Source of the DNA: Xanthocytophaga agilis
GTDB taxonomy: Bacteria > Bacteroidota > Bacteroidia > Cytophagales > 172606-1
DNA: 64,000 nt
Direction: 5' to 3'
NCBI RefSeq assembly: GCF_030068605.1
Contig: NZ_JASJOU010000004.1
Coordinates: 186,001 to 250,000 of the forward strand
Every line of letters starts with the position of its first letter. Positions within the stretch are counted from its first letter, which is position 1. Below, one piece after another: positions 1 through 9,974 of this stretch. Below the pieces are notes generated by a model that worked only from the letters and a program-made list of their open reading frames with translations, was not told where the DNA came from and searched no databases. A program made the translations under genes and the position numbers.

Positions 1-300
1 TAACTATGACAAATGTATTCTTTGTTTCATAGTCCGAAAAGATAACCAATTCGATTAATTGTACAAAAAAATATTTTCCTGGTTGGGTTACCCTTTGATC
101 TTTGTTGTATAAAGCAATGAATTTGCAAGTTCCTCCGGTGATTCAGTTCGTAACAGTGCACAGTTGCAACCAATCTACCCAGAGTCTTTTCCTGAGTAAA
201 ACAGTTATTATACATCTTTATTCTTTTGATGCTTACAGCTGACTCTTGTCAGTTATTGGAATTGTTTTGTCCTGATCTTACTACTTTGTTACTATAACCT
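1..300. other. Non-coding leader of the vWA lipoprotein gene
   Basis: No convincing gene is seen on either strand. A short minus-strand open frame here has no recognisable features. The last 60 bases are AT-rich and probably carry the promoter of the downstream lipoprotein gene, but no clean TAnnTTTG element with a matching -33 box was found. Confidence 0.4.
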
Positions 301-1875
301 ATGAAACGTTCTTTTTTCAAAGTTCGCATGGCTACCGCTATGTTGTGTATTACCTTATTGTCCGCTTGTCACTCAGGTCGTCGTGAGTCAACGGAAGCAT
401 ATGATATGACTACGGATGCACTGGAGGTAGCAGCACCTGAGGCGATGAATACTGAATCATATGCCTATATCAAAGAAAATGGCTTTCAGGATGCTACCCA
501 CACTCCTTTGTCTACTTTCTCTGTTGATGTAGATGCGGCCAGTTATGCCAATGTGCGTCGCTTTATTACCAGTGGACAAAAACCACCTGTAGATGCTGTT
601 CGCATCGAAGAACTGGTCAACTATTTTGATTACGAATATCCTCAGCCTACGGCTAATCAGCCATTTTCTGTTACAACAGAGGTAGGTATCTGCCCCTGGA
701 ACCCCGAACATCATCTGGTACATATAGGCTTGCAGGGGAAAAAGCTGGCAACAGAAGATCTGCCTGCTAGTAACTTGGTGTTCCTGATTGATGTATCAGG
801 ATCTATGAATGAACCAGATAAGCTACCTCTTCTCCAAAAAGCGTTTGGACTTCTGACTGATAATCTGAGACCTAAAGATAAGGTGGCTATTGTAGTGTAT
901 GCTGGTGCAGCAGGTCTGGTATTACCAGCCACTTCGGGAACTGATACAGAACAAATTCTGAGTGCTATTGAAAATCTTCAGGCAGGTGGTTCTACAGCTG
1001 GTGGAGAAGGTATTCGGTTAGCCTATCAGGTAGCAGAGGACAACTTTATCAAAGGAGGCAATAACCGGATTATACTGGCTACCGATGGCGATTTCAATGT
1101 AGGGGTTTCCTCTGACTCTGAGATGATCAGACTGGTGGAGGAAAAACGTAAATCAGGTGTGTTTTTAACTGTAATAGGGTTTGGAACTGGAAATATCAAA
1201 GACTCCAAAATGGAAGGGATTGCTGATCATGGCAATGGCAATTACTATTACATTGATTCGGAGATGGAAGCTAGAAAGGTATTGGTAAGTGAAATGGGCG
1301 GTACTTTGTTTACTATTGCCAAAGATGTAAAAATTCAGGTTGAGTTTAATCCTGTAGCTGTGAAATCGTATCGTTTGCTGGGATATGAAAACAGATTGCT
1401 GGAGGACAAAGATTTTACAGACGATACAAAAGATGCAGGAGAAATAGGAGCAGGCCATACTGTAACAGCTTTATATGAGGTAGAGCTGGTAAGCAATAAA
1501 CAAAATGGTGCTCCTGCCTTAAAGTATCAGAATCGGACACCTAATGAAGTAGCTCGTACTTCAGGTGAGTTGGTTACACTAAAGCTTCGCTACAAAAAGC
1601 CTGATGGGGACATAAGTAAAGAGATTGTGCAGGTGGTTACAAAGGACCAGATTCGTATAGAAACATCCGATAACTTCCGTTTCTCTGCGGCTGTAGCAGC
1701 TTATGGTATGCTATTGCGAAATTCTGACTACAAAGCCGACGCTACCTATAATAAGGTAATTATATGGGCCAAAGGTGCGAAAGGTGTTGACTTATCCAGT
1801 TATCGGAGTGATTTTATCAATATGGTAGAATCTACTCAGAATCTGGGTGAGGTGACAGTAGCCAGAGATGAATAA
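301..1875 (+). CDS. YfbK-like von Willebrand factor A domain lipoprotein
   Basis: Predicted surface or periplasmic lipoprotein of the YfbK type. The N-terminus is a lipoprotein signal ending in LLSAC with the lipidated Cys at residue 23. An N-terminal domain typical of YfbK (residues about 60-155) is followed by a vWA domain whose metal-binding MIDAS motif DVSGS starts at residue 164, and then by a C-terminal DUF3520-like region (about 340-520). The length of 524 residues is normal for this family. vWA domains of this kind mediate metal-dependent protein contacts; the precise role of YfbK proteins is not established. The gene is alone and ends at a strong hairpin shared with the convergent gene. 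The start ATG directly precedes the signal peptide, so it is secure. Confidence 0.9.
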   Translation: MKRSFFKVRMATAMLCITLLSACHSGRRESTEAYDMTTDALEVAAPEAMNTESYAYIKENGFQDATHTPLSTFSVDVDAASYANVRRFITSGQKPPVDAVRIEELVNYFDYEYPQPTANQPFSVTTEVGICPWNPEHHLVHIGLQGKKLATEDLPASNLVFLIDVSGSMNEPDKLPLLQKAFGLLTDNLRPKDKVAIVVYAGAAGLVLPATSGTDTEQILSAIENLQAGGSTAGGEGIRLAYQVAEDNFIKGGNNRIILATDGDFNVGVSSDSEMIRLVEEKRKSGVFLTVIGFGTGNIKDSKMEGIADHGNGNYYYIDSEMEARKVLVSEMGGTLFTIAKDVKIQVEFNPVAVKSYRLLGYENRLLEDKDFTDDTKDAGEIGAGHTVTALYEVELVSNKQNGAPALKYQNRTPNEVARTSGELVTLKLRYKKPDGDISKEIVQVVTKDQIRIETSDNFRFSAAVAAYGMLLRNSDYKADATYNKVIIWAKGAKGVDLSSYRSDFINMVESTQNLGEVTVARDE

Positions 1876-1925
1876 TAAAAAGGAAAAGTCCGGTGTAGAT
1901 GACCGGACTTTTCCTTTTTATTATT
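1871..1925. terminator. Bidirectional hairpin terminator
   Basis: A 24-bp inverted repeat (1871-1894 with 1902-1925) with a 7-base loop, GC-rich next to the loop and A/T-rich at both feet. It lies between two convergent genes and would give a U-tract in either direction. Confidence 0.9.
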
Positions 1926-1935
1926 CATTTTTTAT

Positions 1936-2643
1936 TTACAAAAGTATTCCAAACCCAATATTGGCATTCCATTTATACGTTTTTTGCAAGTGTTGTTTGG
2001 CCTGATCCCAGGCAGCTTCCTCGTGTGCGTCCAGTATAGGTTGATTATCAAGAAGATAAGGAAATGCGAGGTTAAAGCCAAAATTAAAGGTAAATCTGCT
2101 GGCAATAATTATTCTTTTGCCAATACCAAAACCTGCTACCACTCCAGAAATAGGACCATTTTTTTCTGAAACGGTGTATGTGGTTTGTCCTTCTTCCTGT
2201 GAATGATAGGAAGACTGAATATTTCCTGTCAGATAATTGCAATGAAACTGTAAATAACTGCCGATAGGGGCCAGTGCATTTTTGAGATATCGTCGGTAAC
2301 TTATACCCAGGCTCTGTGTTTGTAAATTAAATTGTATTTTATCTCCTGAATTATAATCATAGAGACTCTCATTAAACTCTGTCACAAGCCTGCCCTTGGA
2401 GTATGAAACAATATCGAAGTCTATTCCGAGTGTCTGCGTTTTATTGAGGGTATATTCAGTATGTAGATTCCATTTGTAGCGAAATTTTACAGTTGAGCTT
2501 CCCTCCAGTACCAGATCTGTAATTAGTGGAGCCATTGACTGAAAATTCGCATCTATGGCTATTCGTTTACCCATATATCCGGAGGTTTGTGCCGATGTAT
2601 TGAGTATGGCAAGAAAACTTAAAAGGATAAATATATATTTCAT
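1936..2643 (-). CDS. Secreted hypothetical protein, probable outer-membrane beta-barrel
   Basis: No specific family is recognised. The protein starts with a clear Sec signal peptide (about 18 residues ending in NTSA/Q). The rest is rich in alternating polar and aromatic/hydrophobic stretches and in glycine, as expected for a small outer-membrane beta-barrel of the porin-like type common in Bacteroidota. It ends in GFGILL, compatible with a last strand reaching the C-terminus. The neighbour upstream on the same strand is an M48 peptidase 38 bases away, so the two are probably co-transcribed. Confidence 0.6.
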   Translation of the reverse strand: MKYIFILLSFLAILNTSAQTSGYMGKRIAIDANFQSMAPLITDLVLEGSSTVKFRYKWNLHTEYTLNKTQTLGIDFDIVSYSKGRLVTEFNESLYDYNSGDKIQFNLQTQSLGISYRRYLKNALAPIGSYLQFHCNYLTGNIQSSYHSQEEGQTTYTVSEKNGPISGVVAGFGIGKRIIIASRFTFNFGFNLAFPYLLDNQPILDAHEEAAWDQAKQHLQKTYKWNANIGFGILL

Positions 2644-2681
2644 TTGAAAGATTGCTTATAGAAATTAGTTCAGACTGTCTT

Positions 2682-4919
2682 TTACTTCTTTCTTTTGTGT
2701 TTTACCTGATTGAATGTATTGTAAATGTTAGCATTGAGCACATACCCGGCATCTTTGCTGCTTAAAATCCGGTACTCGGCCAAATAGACCTTTTCATCTT
2801 CAACATTAAAGACTGTCGCAAAATATAAGACTTCCGGATGAGGAGCGAAGGCTTCCCAGGCTATGCCAGGCAACAAATAAGGTGCTCCCAATGCCCAGAA
2901 CATTTTTGGCCAGGGTGGACTGTCTCTTAAACTAAATACACCAGTCCAGCATACATAAGGAGTGCCATATTTGGCAATGAATGTTTCTTTCTGTTCCTTT
3001 GTGAGGAGTGGTACATCAATGTTATCATGGATAGACATTTTGCTGATCCAGTCTTTGATAAGAGCATAATCGTTAAACTTATCTGCATCCGACGAATTCA
3101 GTGTTCTGGGTTCAATCCATTGTGTCTGTAGTCCCAGCTGTGTCGTGATGTTTTTTATCCGATCATTAAAATCCTGGTTCTTTTGTTCAGACTCCAACAG
3201 ACGAAGCTTTTGTTTCTTTTTACGATCGTCAATCTGATAGTACTCTGTATTTACAATAACCACCTTGTCAATACCCAGAGAGGCTCCTCTCTTTTTCAGA
3301 TATTTCCGGTAAGAAGCCAGATCTCTTCTGCGACGGTCTGCATTTTTATCTTTTTCTTTTTTCTCGTCTACATATTTGCTAAACAAATCTGTAAATTCCT
3401 TTTCTTTCAGATACTCTGCAAAGGCATATTTTTCGTAGGTACGTTCAGACTCCAGTTTTTTGATTAGCTCTATCTTGGATTTCTGCGGTGCTTGTGCTGT
3501 ATCTGCTTCAGGATCATATATATTGCTATCTGTTGTGAATTTGCCTAATGAAGACGTTCCACTAAACGCAAGTTCCTGAAGGGCAATTTCTCCTAATTCT
3601 TTAATTTGTCTATCCTGAGGAAACTTATTCCGGATTTTCCAGGTGTAGGATACGGCCAGAATAGTCATTTCTTCATTTGACAGTTTTGAGAAAAGATAAT
3701 AGAGTCTTTGAGATGCCCCTTCTATATCTTCATATTTATAAGATGTGGGGATGTCATCACTGGATTTTCGATAGCTGTATCGTGTATTTTTAGAAGAGTT
3801 AGTTCCATAGTTGGCATATTTGGCCATTTGAATCAGGGAAGAGCTAATAACTTTATGGAGATAAGTAGAGTTAGGATATTCCTGTAACAGAATATAACAG
3901 CTATAGATAGCGTTGACATAATCCAGACTTCTCAGATACAGGTCACATACCTCAAAGCGGGCAATCTGACGAACTTTCTGAAATGCTTTTTCAGAGACAA
4001 GATAGACTTTTCCTCCTTCTCTGGTGTTGGTTCTCAACTTGTCAACAATAGTTTCTTTTCGTTTATCAGTATTGGGATGGCTGCTCTCTGTATCATCTTC
4101 TTCTTTTTTAAGACTGATAGGTTTTACACTAGTCAGACGATATGATTGAGGAAATCGATAATCTTTGGTTTCAAGAAAGGCCAGTTTACATTCCAGATCT
4201 TCAAATGGAAGATCAGAGTACTTCAACACTTCAAAAACATCAGTCAGGTTTTGAGTAGCGTAATCTGATTTCAGATAAAGAGATAGCCCTTCAATGTCTG
4301 CTTCTGTCTCCATATCTTTGGAATACTTCATCTTTGCCAGAAATTTGTCGTCTACTGATAGCCCACGATAATCTCCTCTACCACTATAAATCTTCTGACT
4401 TTCGAGATAGCCTGTAATACTGTGCTTTTTGGTATAGTGACTGATCTCATGGGACAGAATGAAGGCTAACTGAGCTTCATTATCCAACTGAGCCAATAAG
4501 CCAAGATTAACAAAAACAATTCCGGCATCCGTTGCAAAGGCATTGGCTACTTTAGATTTCACTGTATAAAATCTCAGCTTCTTTCTGAGATCAGGTTGTT
4601 TCTGCAACAATTTATCTGCTACCTGATTCACATAGAGAGTAACCGAATCATTGAATAGAACTCGTCCACTAAGCAACAATTCATCCAGAATAAAACTACT
4701 GGTCAGGTAGAAATCTTTTTTGTATTTTTTTTCCTTCCGGGTGTTTCCGGTTTCTGTATCAGTCTGTTGAAGGGAGTTCTGATATTTTGTAGAAGATAAT
4801 GTCAGAAAATCAGATGGAATGGGGTTTACAGATTTAATAGATTGGTAATTATCAAAGTTTTGTGCACTGAGTAAGGTAGATGTTAATAAACAAATAACAT
4901 AGCAATAGAAATGCTTCAT
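2682..4919 (-). CDS. M48-family metallopeptidase, secreted
   Basis: Zinc metallopeptidase of the M48 family. The zinc-binding HEISH motif lies near residue 156, and the third ligand is probably in the following ETEADIEG segment. A signal peptide at the N-terminus ends near LLSAQ. The open frame extends 18 codons further upstream, but the ATG at 4919 directly precedes the signal peptide and is preferred. The protein is about 745 residues, much longer than BepA/HtpX-type enzymes. The extra C-terminal part contains charged helical stretches and no domain that I recognise. Likely role is periplasmic or outer-membrane protein quality control, by analogy with BepA. It is probably transcribed ahead of the small barrel-like gene downstream. 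Confidence 0.85.
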   Translation of the reverse strand: MKHFYCYVICLLTSTLLSAQNFDNYQSIKSVNPIPSDFLTLSSTKYQNSLQQTDTETGNTRKEKKYKKDFYLTSSFILDELLLSGRVLFNDSVTLYVNQVADKLLQKQPDLRKKLRFYTVKSKVANAFATDAGIVFVNLGLLAQLDNEAQLAFILSHEISHYTKKHSITGYLESQKIYSGRGDYRGLSVDDKFLAKMKYSKDMETEADIEGLSLYLKSDYATQNLTDVFEVLKYSDLPFEDLECKLAFLETKDYRFPQSYRLTSVKPISLKKEEDDTESSHPNTDKRKETIVDKLRTNTREGGKVYLVSEKAFQKVRQIARFEVCDLYLRSLDYVNAIYSCYILLQEYPNSTYLHKVISSSLIQMAKYANYGTNSSKNTRYSYRKSSDDIPTSYKYEDIEGASQRLYYLFSKLSNEEMTILAVSYTWKIRNKFPQDRQIKELGEIALQELAFSGTSSLGKFTTDSNIYDPEADTAQAPQKSKIELIKKLESERTYEKYAFAEYLKEKEFTDLFSKYVDEKKEKDKNADRRRRDLASYRKYLKKRGASLGIDKVVIVNTEYYQIDDRKKKQKLRLLESEQKNQDFNDRIKNITTQLGLQTQWIEPRTLNSSDADKFNDYALIKDWISKMSIHDNIDVPLLTKEQKETFIAKYGTPYVCWTGVFSLRDSPPWPKMFWALGAPYLLPGIAWEAFAPHPEVLYFATVFNVEDEKVYLAEYRILSSKDAGYVLNANIYNTFNQVKHKRKK

Positions 4920-5213
4920 AAAATAATGTGATGGTTTCGTACATGTTCTAATCTGTGGTAAAGCTACTGCCAATCAAAGAGATAATGTAATTAAAATCGA
5001 AATCTTTAAGGCAATGTAATAATTGGTAATACTATTTATTATGGCTTCTTTGATAAAATATTACCAAAAAAAGAAAATAAGAGTGTTTTTTATAGATGAT
5101 TCTACCTTGTAGATAGTTGAACAAGTCTTTAAAAATTATTCCTCTCCTGAAATAGGTTACATTATATGTAAGGAGTGTATTAAAACACAAGAAAATATAA
5201 TGGATTTGTATTC

Positions 5214-5906
5214 ATGAACGTAACAAAGCAGGGAGTTAGAAAAGGAAAGATCTATCTGGTACGCACTCTGGGGATTATAATTAGTCTGGTTGTTTTATAT
5301 ATGATTCTGGCTGGAATAGGAATGGTTATACCAACAAATAGTGATTACCAAACAGCCTCAGAAGGTATTCCTGTTTTTGTTACTACCAATGGTTTTCATA
5401 CAGATATTATTCTTCCTGTACAAAACCGCAGAGATAAGTGTTTTCGGATATTGCAACAGCCTGACTTATCGGCCAAGTATGCTAACTATCCCTATGTGTC
5501 GTTTGGCTGGGGGGATAGAAATTTCTATATAGAATCGTATAACAATCATTTTCCAGCAGTAACTACTATCCTGAGTACTTTATTTATTCCTGGCAAAACC
5601 TTGATGCATATTGATTTTTATGGGAGATTACCAAGAACAGGGAAACAGGTAAAGAAACTGATGCTGACTCCAGAACAATATGAACGATTGGTAGATTTTA
5701 TCAATACCTCTTTCTTTAACGAACAAGACGCATTTGCTAAACTTCCTCAGGCTGGATATTATGACACTGATTATTTCTTTGAAGCTAATGGACGCTATCA
5801 TCTTTTTAATACCTGTAATGTATGGACAGGAGAAGCTCTGGCTGCTGCAGGTATAAAGGTGTCTTACTGGACGCCTCTGGAAAGTGCTGTATTTTACTAT
5901 TTGTAG
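5214..5906 (+). CDS. TIGR02117/DUF2459 family protein
   Basis: Belongs to the DUF2459 (TIGR02117) family of unknown function. It has one N-terminal membrane helix (about residues 17-38) and the family hallmarks TNGFHTDIILPV and FGWGDRNFYI, with a conserved NTCNVWTGEALAAAG near the C-terminus. The His and Cys in these motifs suggest an enzyme of a peptidase-like fold facing the periplasm, but this is inference. The 230-residue length is usual. It stands alone between the divergent peptidase gene and a repeat-rich region in front of proB. Confidence 0.85.
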   Translation: MNVTKQGVRKGKIYLVRTLGIIISLVVLYMILAGIGMVIPTNSDYQTASEGIPVFVTTNGFHTDIILPVQNRRDKCFRILQQPDLSAKYANYPYVSFGWGDRNFYIESYNNHFPAVTTILSTLFIPGKTLMHIDFYGRLPRTGKQVKKLMLTPEQYERLVDFINTSFFNEQDAFAKLPQAGYYDTDYFFEANGRYHLFNTCNVWTGEALAAAGIKVSYWTPLESAVFYYL

Positions 5907-5925
5907 TTTTTTTGGATTGAGAATT

Positions 5926-6178
5926 AGTCAAATTTTGGTCAATACACAATGCAACCGGAATTTGGATACTCCTTTAGTCTGACCAGAATTCCGGTCAAAT
6001 AAAAGTTTGAACTAAATTCCAGTCAAACAGTAAATTGACCATTATTTGAATATTTTCTAAAAACGACCGGAACTCCAGTCAAAAGTAAAATTGATTGGAG
6101 TATTGATTATCTTGTGTTTATCCCAGTAATTAATCATGGTGTTTAGCTTTTATTGTTTGACCGGAATTTAGGTCAGAA
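5926..6178. repeat. Array of degenerate GACCGGAATTCCGGTC palindromes
   Basis: At least five imperfect copies of one palindrome occur within about 250 bases: 5926-5940, 5978-5999, 6006-6027, 6065-6083 and 6156-6178, plus half-sites (for example 5953-5965). The best copy at 5978-5999 reads GACCAGAATTCCGGTC in its centre and is flanked by TCT and AAA; the consensus is TTTGACCGGAATT with its inverse. This fills most of the 404-base gap between the DUF2459 gene and the proB ATG, and no gene is seen there. Similar ACCGGAATT words occur upstream of ilvB. Either a cluster of operator sites or a decaying tandem array of a small repeat. Confidence 0.75.
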
Positions 6179-6275
6179 CTTCCTTCCATTCATTTTCAGA
6201 AGATAGTTATTCTGGTATCCGTATTTTTACTTAGTAAAAATGAGGACGATAGGATGCTTTCCAACTGACAAATTC

Positions 6276-6283
6276 TATTTTTG
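6276..6283 (+). promoter_or_regulatory. Candidate -7 element (TATTTTTG) for proB
   Basis: TATTTTTG fits the Bacteroidota -7 consensus TAnnTTTG and lies 27 bases before the preferred proB ATG. No convincing -33 TTG was found at the usual distance, so the call is tentative. Confidence 0.45.
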
Positions 6284-6310
6284 CAGCATAGTTCTGTAAT
6301 AATAGTATGT

Positions 6311-7393
6311 ATGTCAGAGTCTGCTTATAAAAAAATCGTGGTAAAGGTTGGGTCTAATGTCATTGCAGGTGCTAATGGTCTTCCGGATGAAGCTGTTATG
6401 GGACATTTGATTAGTCAGATCGCACACGCTAAAAGTCAAGGTGTTGAAGTAATATTGGTTTCTTCAGGAGCAGTAGCATCGGGAAGGAGTCTTATGCCTG
6501 TTTCAGATAAAACAGATCCCATTGCCCGACGCCAGTTACTGGCCTCTATCGGACAGGTAAAATTGCTGAATATCTATACGCAGTTGCTGCAACCCCACAA
6601 CCTGATATGTGCACAAATTCTGGTGACCAAGGAAGACTTCAGAGACAGAATGCACTACCTGAATATGAAACGTTGTTTTGGTACATTGCTACAAAACAAC
6701 ATCATCCCTATCATCAACGAAAATGATGTAATTTCTGTAACGGAACTCATGTTTACAGACAATGACGAACTGGCGGGTCTGGTAGCTTCGATGTTAGGAG
6801 CCGATGCTTTGATTATCCTGACCAATGTAGATGGTATTTATGATCGTTCGCCGAAAGAGCCGGGTGCCTCTCTGATTCCGGTAATTGATTCAACCCGAAC
6901 AGACTTTTCCCGTTTTGTCTCTGCGGAGAAATCAAACTTTGGCAGGGGAGGGATGATTACCAAGTGTAGTATTGCTCATAAGCTGGCTATGGTTGGTATC
7001 AAGGTGCATATTGCCAATGGAAAGACACCGGATATTCTAACATCTATTTTGCGAAAAGAACCTGTAGGAACCGTATTTGCAACACAGGAAAATAAATCCA
7101 AACTCAAACGATGGGTAGCTAATTCAGAAGGATATGCCAAAGGGCTTGTCTATATAAATGCAGGGGCAAAGACAAGTTTATTGCAGCCTGATAAAGCCGT
7201 GAGTCTTTTGCCAATAGGTATTACCCGACTGGAAGGAGATTTTAAAAAGGGAGATATTATAAAGATTGTTACAGAAAATGATGAACTGGTTGGATTAGGC
7301 ATGGCACAATATGGAGCTGAGGTAGCAAAGACATATCTTGGTGAGAAAAACAAAAAGCCTCTGGTGCATTATGATTATCTCTTTCTGGTCTGA
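6311..7393 (+). CDS. proB: Glutamate 5-kinase
   Basis: Phosphorylates L-glutamate with ATP to glutamyl 5-phosphate, the first step of proline synthesis, in the cytosol. The amino acid kinase domain (about residues 1-255) begins with KIVVKVGSNVIAG and contains the substrate loop around VSSGAVASG and the INENDVIS and TDNDELAGLVA motifs. A C-terminal PUA-like domain (about 275-355) is present, as in E. coli ProB. An in-frame TTG 10 codons upstream is possible, but ATG at 6311 gives the usual N-terminus. proA follows after about 70 bases, so the two form a biosynthetic pair. The palindrome array upstream may regulate it. Confidence 0.97.
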   Translation: MSESAYKKIVVKVGSNVIAGANGLPDEAVMGHLISQIAHAKSQGVEVILVSSGAVASGRSLMPVSDKTDPIARRQLLASIGQVKLLNIYTQLLQPHNLICAQILVTKEDFRDRMHYLNMKRCFGTLLQNNIIPIINENDVISVTELMFTDNDELAGLVASMLGADALIILTNVDGIYDRSPKEPGASLIPVIDSTRTDFSRFVSAEKSNFGRGGMITKCSIAHKLAMVGIKVHIANGKTPDILTSILRKEPVGTVFATQENKSKLKRWVANSEGYAKGLVYINAGAKTSLLQPDKAVSLLPIGITRLEGDFKKGDIIKIVTENDELVGLGMAQYGAEVAKTYLGEKNKKPLVHYDYLFLV

Positions 7394-7466
7394 TAAAATT
7401 ATTCGCTGGCAGGAATGGTTTTTTTAATACCTCTGTTTCCAATTTGACTGTTATTTTCTTTTGCAT

Positions 7467-8732
7467 ATGTCAACCACTACACAATCTCTTCAGGAAGCTT
7501 TTGAAGCTGTTGGAAAAGCAAGTCGTATAATTCCTTTGCTGGAGGTAACTACCATTAATCAGGTACTGCTGGATGTTGCCAATGAAGCAGAGCAGGAGAC
7601 AGGTTTTCTGCTGGCTGAAAATCAGAAAGACCTGGATCGGATGGATGAGAGCGACCCTAAGTTTGACCGGCTAAAGCTTACCCCTCAACGCATTAAAGCT
7701 ATTGCAGATGATATTCGCAATGTAGCCCGGCTGAATTATCCGGTAGGAAAAATTCTTACTTCAAAACTGCTGCCTAATGGATTGGAGTTAACAAAAATAA
7801 CGGTTCCTTTAGGAGTTATCGGTATTGTATATGAGGCAAGACCTAATGTGACGTTTGACGTGTTTGCGTTATGTCTTAAGTCGGGTAATGCCTGTATTCT
7901 GAAAGGTGGAAGTGATGCCTCTTATTCAAATGAAGCTATTATCTCCATTATTAAACGTATTTTGACTCGTTATGGTATTGACGAGAATATTGTACATCTG
8001 TTACCGCCTGATCGGAGTGCTACAGATGCGTTGCTGAAAGCGGTAGGATATGTGGATGTGATCATTCCTCGTGGTAGCCAGTCTCTGATTGACTTTGTAC
8101 GTGCCAATTCCCGGGTTCCTGTAATTGAGACAGGAGCAGGGATTGTGCATGTGTACTTTGATGAAAACGGAGACCTGTCTAAGGCAATTAATATAGTACA
8201 TAACTCCAAAACCCGTAGAGTAAGTGTATGTAATGCTCTGGATTGTTTGCTGATTCATCAAAGCCGTTTGCCAGATTTGGTAGCATTGGTAACTCCACTG
8301 GGTGAAGATGGAGTAGAGCTGTTTGCCGATGATCAGGCATTTGATCAGTTACAGGGATATTATCCTTATGGGTTACTACACAGAGCCTCTCCGGAACATT
8401 TCGGAACAGAGTTTCTATCCATGAAAATGGCGATTCGAACAGTGCGTACACTGGAAGAAGCACTGGATCATATTGCTACCTATAGTTCTAAACACAGTGA
8501 AGCTATTGTCACAGAAGATATGCCCGCTGCGGAGAAATTTACTAAGGCAGTAGATGCAGCAGCTGTTTATATAAATGCTGCCACTTCTTTTACGGATGGC
8601 GCTCAGTTTGGTTTAGGTGCTGAAATTGGCATCAGTACTCAGAAGCTGCATGCCCGAGGCCCTATGGCTCTGGAAGAGCTAACTAGTTACAAATGGATTG
8701 TCAGAGGGAATGGACAGGTACGGGCTAAGTAA
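7467..8732 (+). CDS. proA: Gamma-glutamyl phosphate reductase
   Basis: Reduces glutamyl 5-phosphate to glutamate semialdehyde with NADPH, second step of proline synthesis. It is a member of the aldehyde dehydrogenase superfamily; the catalytic Cys is in [11 protein letters not shown], and the family signatures [15 protein letters not shown] and [16 protein letters not shown] are present. Length (about 421) is normal. ATG at 7467 is preferred to an in-frame TTG two codons earlier. It follows proB by 73 bases. The sequence TTCTTTTG just in front of the ATG resembles a -7 element, so a leaderless or short-leader second transcript is possible but unproven. Confidence 0.97.
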   Translation: MSTTTQSLQEAFEAVGKASRIIPLLEVTTINQVLLDVANEAEQETGFLLAENQKDLDRMDESDPKFDRLKLTPQRIKAIADDIRNVARLNYPVGKILTSKLLPNGLELTKITVPLGVIGIVYEARPNVTFDVFALCLKSGNACILKGGSDASYSNEAIISIIKRILTRYGIDENIVHLLPPDRSATDALLKAVGYVDVIIPRGSQSLIDFVRANSRVPVIETGAGIVHVYFDENGDLSKAINIVHNSKTRRVSVCNALDCLLIHQSRLPDLVALVTPLGEDGVELFADDQAFDQLQGYYPYGLLHRASPEHFGTEFLSMKMAIRTVRTLEEALDHIATYSSKHSEAIVTEDMPAAEKFTKAVDAAAVYINAATSFTDGAQFGLGAEIGISTQKLHARGPMALEELTSYKWIVRGNGQVRAK

Positions 8733-8735
8733 TAT

Positions 8736-9106
8736 ATGATCTGATTCATCTCAAATTTGGATATGAGTAAAACCCAAACCTATACTTTTGAAAAGAGTGT
8801 AGACTTGGGTTTATTTTTGACAAATCTTGCTTTCTTGTGCCTAGACTTGTTTATAATCCAGAACATTTCCCTTCTTATCGCCCTGTCACTTTTTTGCTTG
8901 CCCAAAAAAGTAACCCAAAAAGGGCCCTTTCTGCCGAACCTCCTGCCCACAAAGCCGGGGGCTTTCCTCGCGGCAGAAAGATTGCCAACGCCCAGCTACA
9001 ACCTTTCGCGTTTAAAGGCATCATAGCTCTCTTTGTAATTCATTTAGTTTGCTTTCTCTAAGGGAAATGACATCTTTTCTCAAAATTTGAGATATTTCAT
9101 GATTGA
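8736..9106. repeat. Dispersed ~350 bp repeat element, copy 1
   Basis: Homologous to the segment at 38044-38396. Shared parts in the same order: a terminal AATTTGGAT word, AGTAAAACCCAA forming a hairpin with TTGGGTTTATTTT (8770-8777 with 8815-8822), a core TTTGCTTGCCCAAAAAA followed by GGGC (about 8890-8926), a CTCGC-GCAGAAA-GATTGCCA block, and a terminal CAAAATTTGAGAT. The ends are short inverted repeats (ATCTCAAATTT at about 8748-8757 against 9081-9094). Open frames inside it have no independent support. The core word is widespread in Bacteroidota genomes, often mis-annotated as small proteins. Probably a non-autonomous mobile or REP-like element. Confidence 0.75.
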
Positions 9107-9136
9107 TTGGGGCAAAGTCTATCTTTTAACTACTCA

Positions 9137-9898
9137 TTACAAAAACAACCCTCCGGATACCTCAATACGCTGAGCTGTAATCCAGCGGGCTTCTTCACTA
9201 CACAGGAAGGCAACTACTCCACCTATATCATCAGGTTGTCCTATTCTGCCAAGAGCTGTTTGAGAGGATAAAATGTCTCTCAGTTGAGGATTGGCTTCGA
9301 AAGCGCCTTTGGTGAAATCTGTTTCGATAGGACCTGGCGCCACAGCATTGACAGTAATTCCCCGTGAACCTACTTCTTTTGCCAGATATTTGGTAAACGT
9401 TTCAATAGCTCCTTTCATCGAGGCATAGGCTGCATATCCGGGTGTAGAGAATCGGGCCAGACCTGTGGAGAAGTTGACAATGCGGCCATTATGGGCAAGC
9501 AGTGGGAGAGACTTTTGTGTCAGAAAGTAGACTCCTTTGAAATGTACCTGTAACAGACTGTCAAATTCTTCTTCTTTTGTATCTGCTACCAGTGAGTAAG
9601 ACTCAATGCCTGCATTGTTGATTAGAAAATCAAACGTGTCTCTATTCCAGATAGTTTTGAGTTGGTCAGACACTGTCTGAGTGAATGTATTAAAAGACTT
9701 ATTGTCAGCTACATCCAGTGGAAGGGCGACTGCTTTTTGCCCAAGGTTTTGTATTTCCTTAACGACATTATCTGCTTCCTCTTTCTGGGTACGATAGGTC
9801 AGGATTACATCTGTTCCTTTTTGGGCCAGGTGTAATGCAGTGTTTTTGCCGAGACCCCGGCTTCCTCCTGTAATCAGTGCAATTTTAGTAGTTTCCAT
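9137..9898 (-). CDS. SDR family oxidoreductase (FabG-like)
   Basis: Classical short-chain dehydrogenase/reductase, NAD(P)-dependent, cytosolic. The cofactor motif TGGSRGLG lies near the N-terminus, followed by NNAG, the catalytic Ser in VNFSTG and the YASMK (YxxxK) pair. The C-terminal VAFLCSEEARWITAQ segment is typical of FabG-like enzymes. Length about 253 residues is standard. The frame extends 11 codons further upstream, but ATG at 9898 gives the usual N-terminus. Substrate cannot be told. A short AraC-type regulator lies immediately upstream on the same strand and probably controls it. Confidence 0.93.
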   Translation of the reverse strand: METTKIALITGGSRGLGKNTALHLAQKGTDVILTYRTQKEEADNVVKEIQNLGQKAVALPLDVADNKSFNTFTQTVSDQLKTIWNRDTFDFLINNAGIESYSLVADTKEEEFDSLLQVHFKGVYFLTQKSLPLLAHNGRIVNFSTGLARFSTPGYAAYASMKGAIETFTKYLAKEVGSRGITVNAVAPGPIETDFTKGAFEANPQLRDILSSQTALGRIGQPDDIGGVVAFLCSEEARWITAQRIEVSGGLFL

Positions 9899-9974
9899 TA
9901 TTCGTATTGTATTGGTGAAATAATGGTACAAAATTGCAGTAGTTCCATCTCAGAAATATGGTGACAGCTTCAGA

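Noticed and set aside
8757-9026. 89-codon frame inside repeat copy 1
   Set aside because: Part of the dispersed element; the frame is not kept in copy 2.
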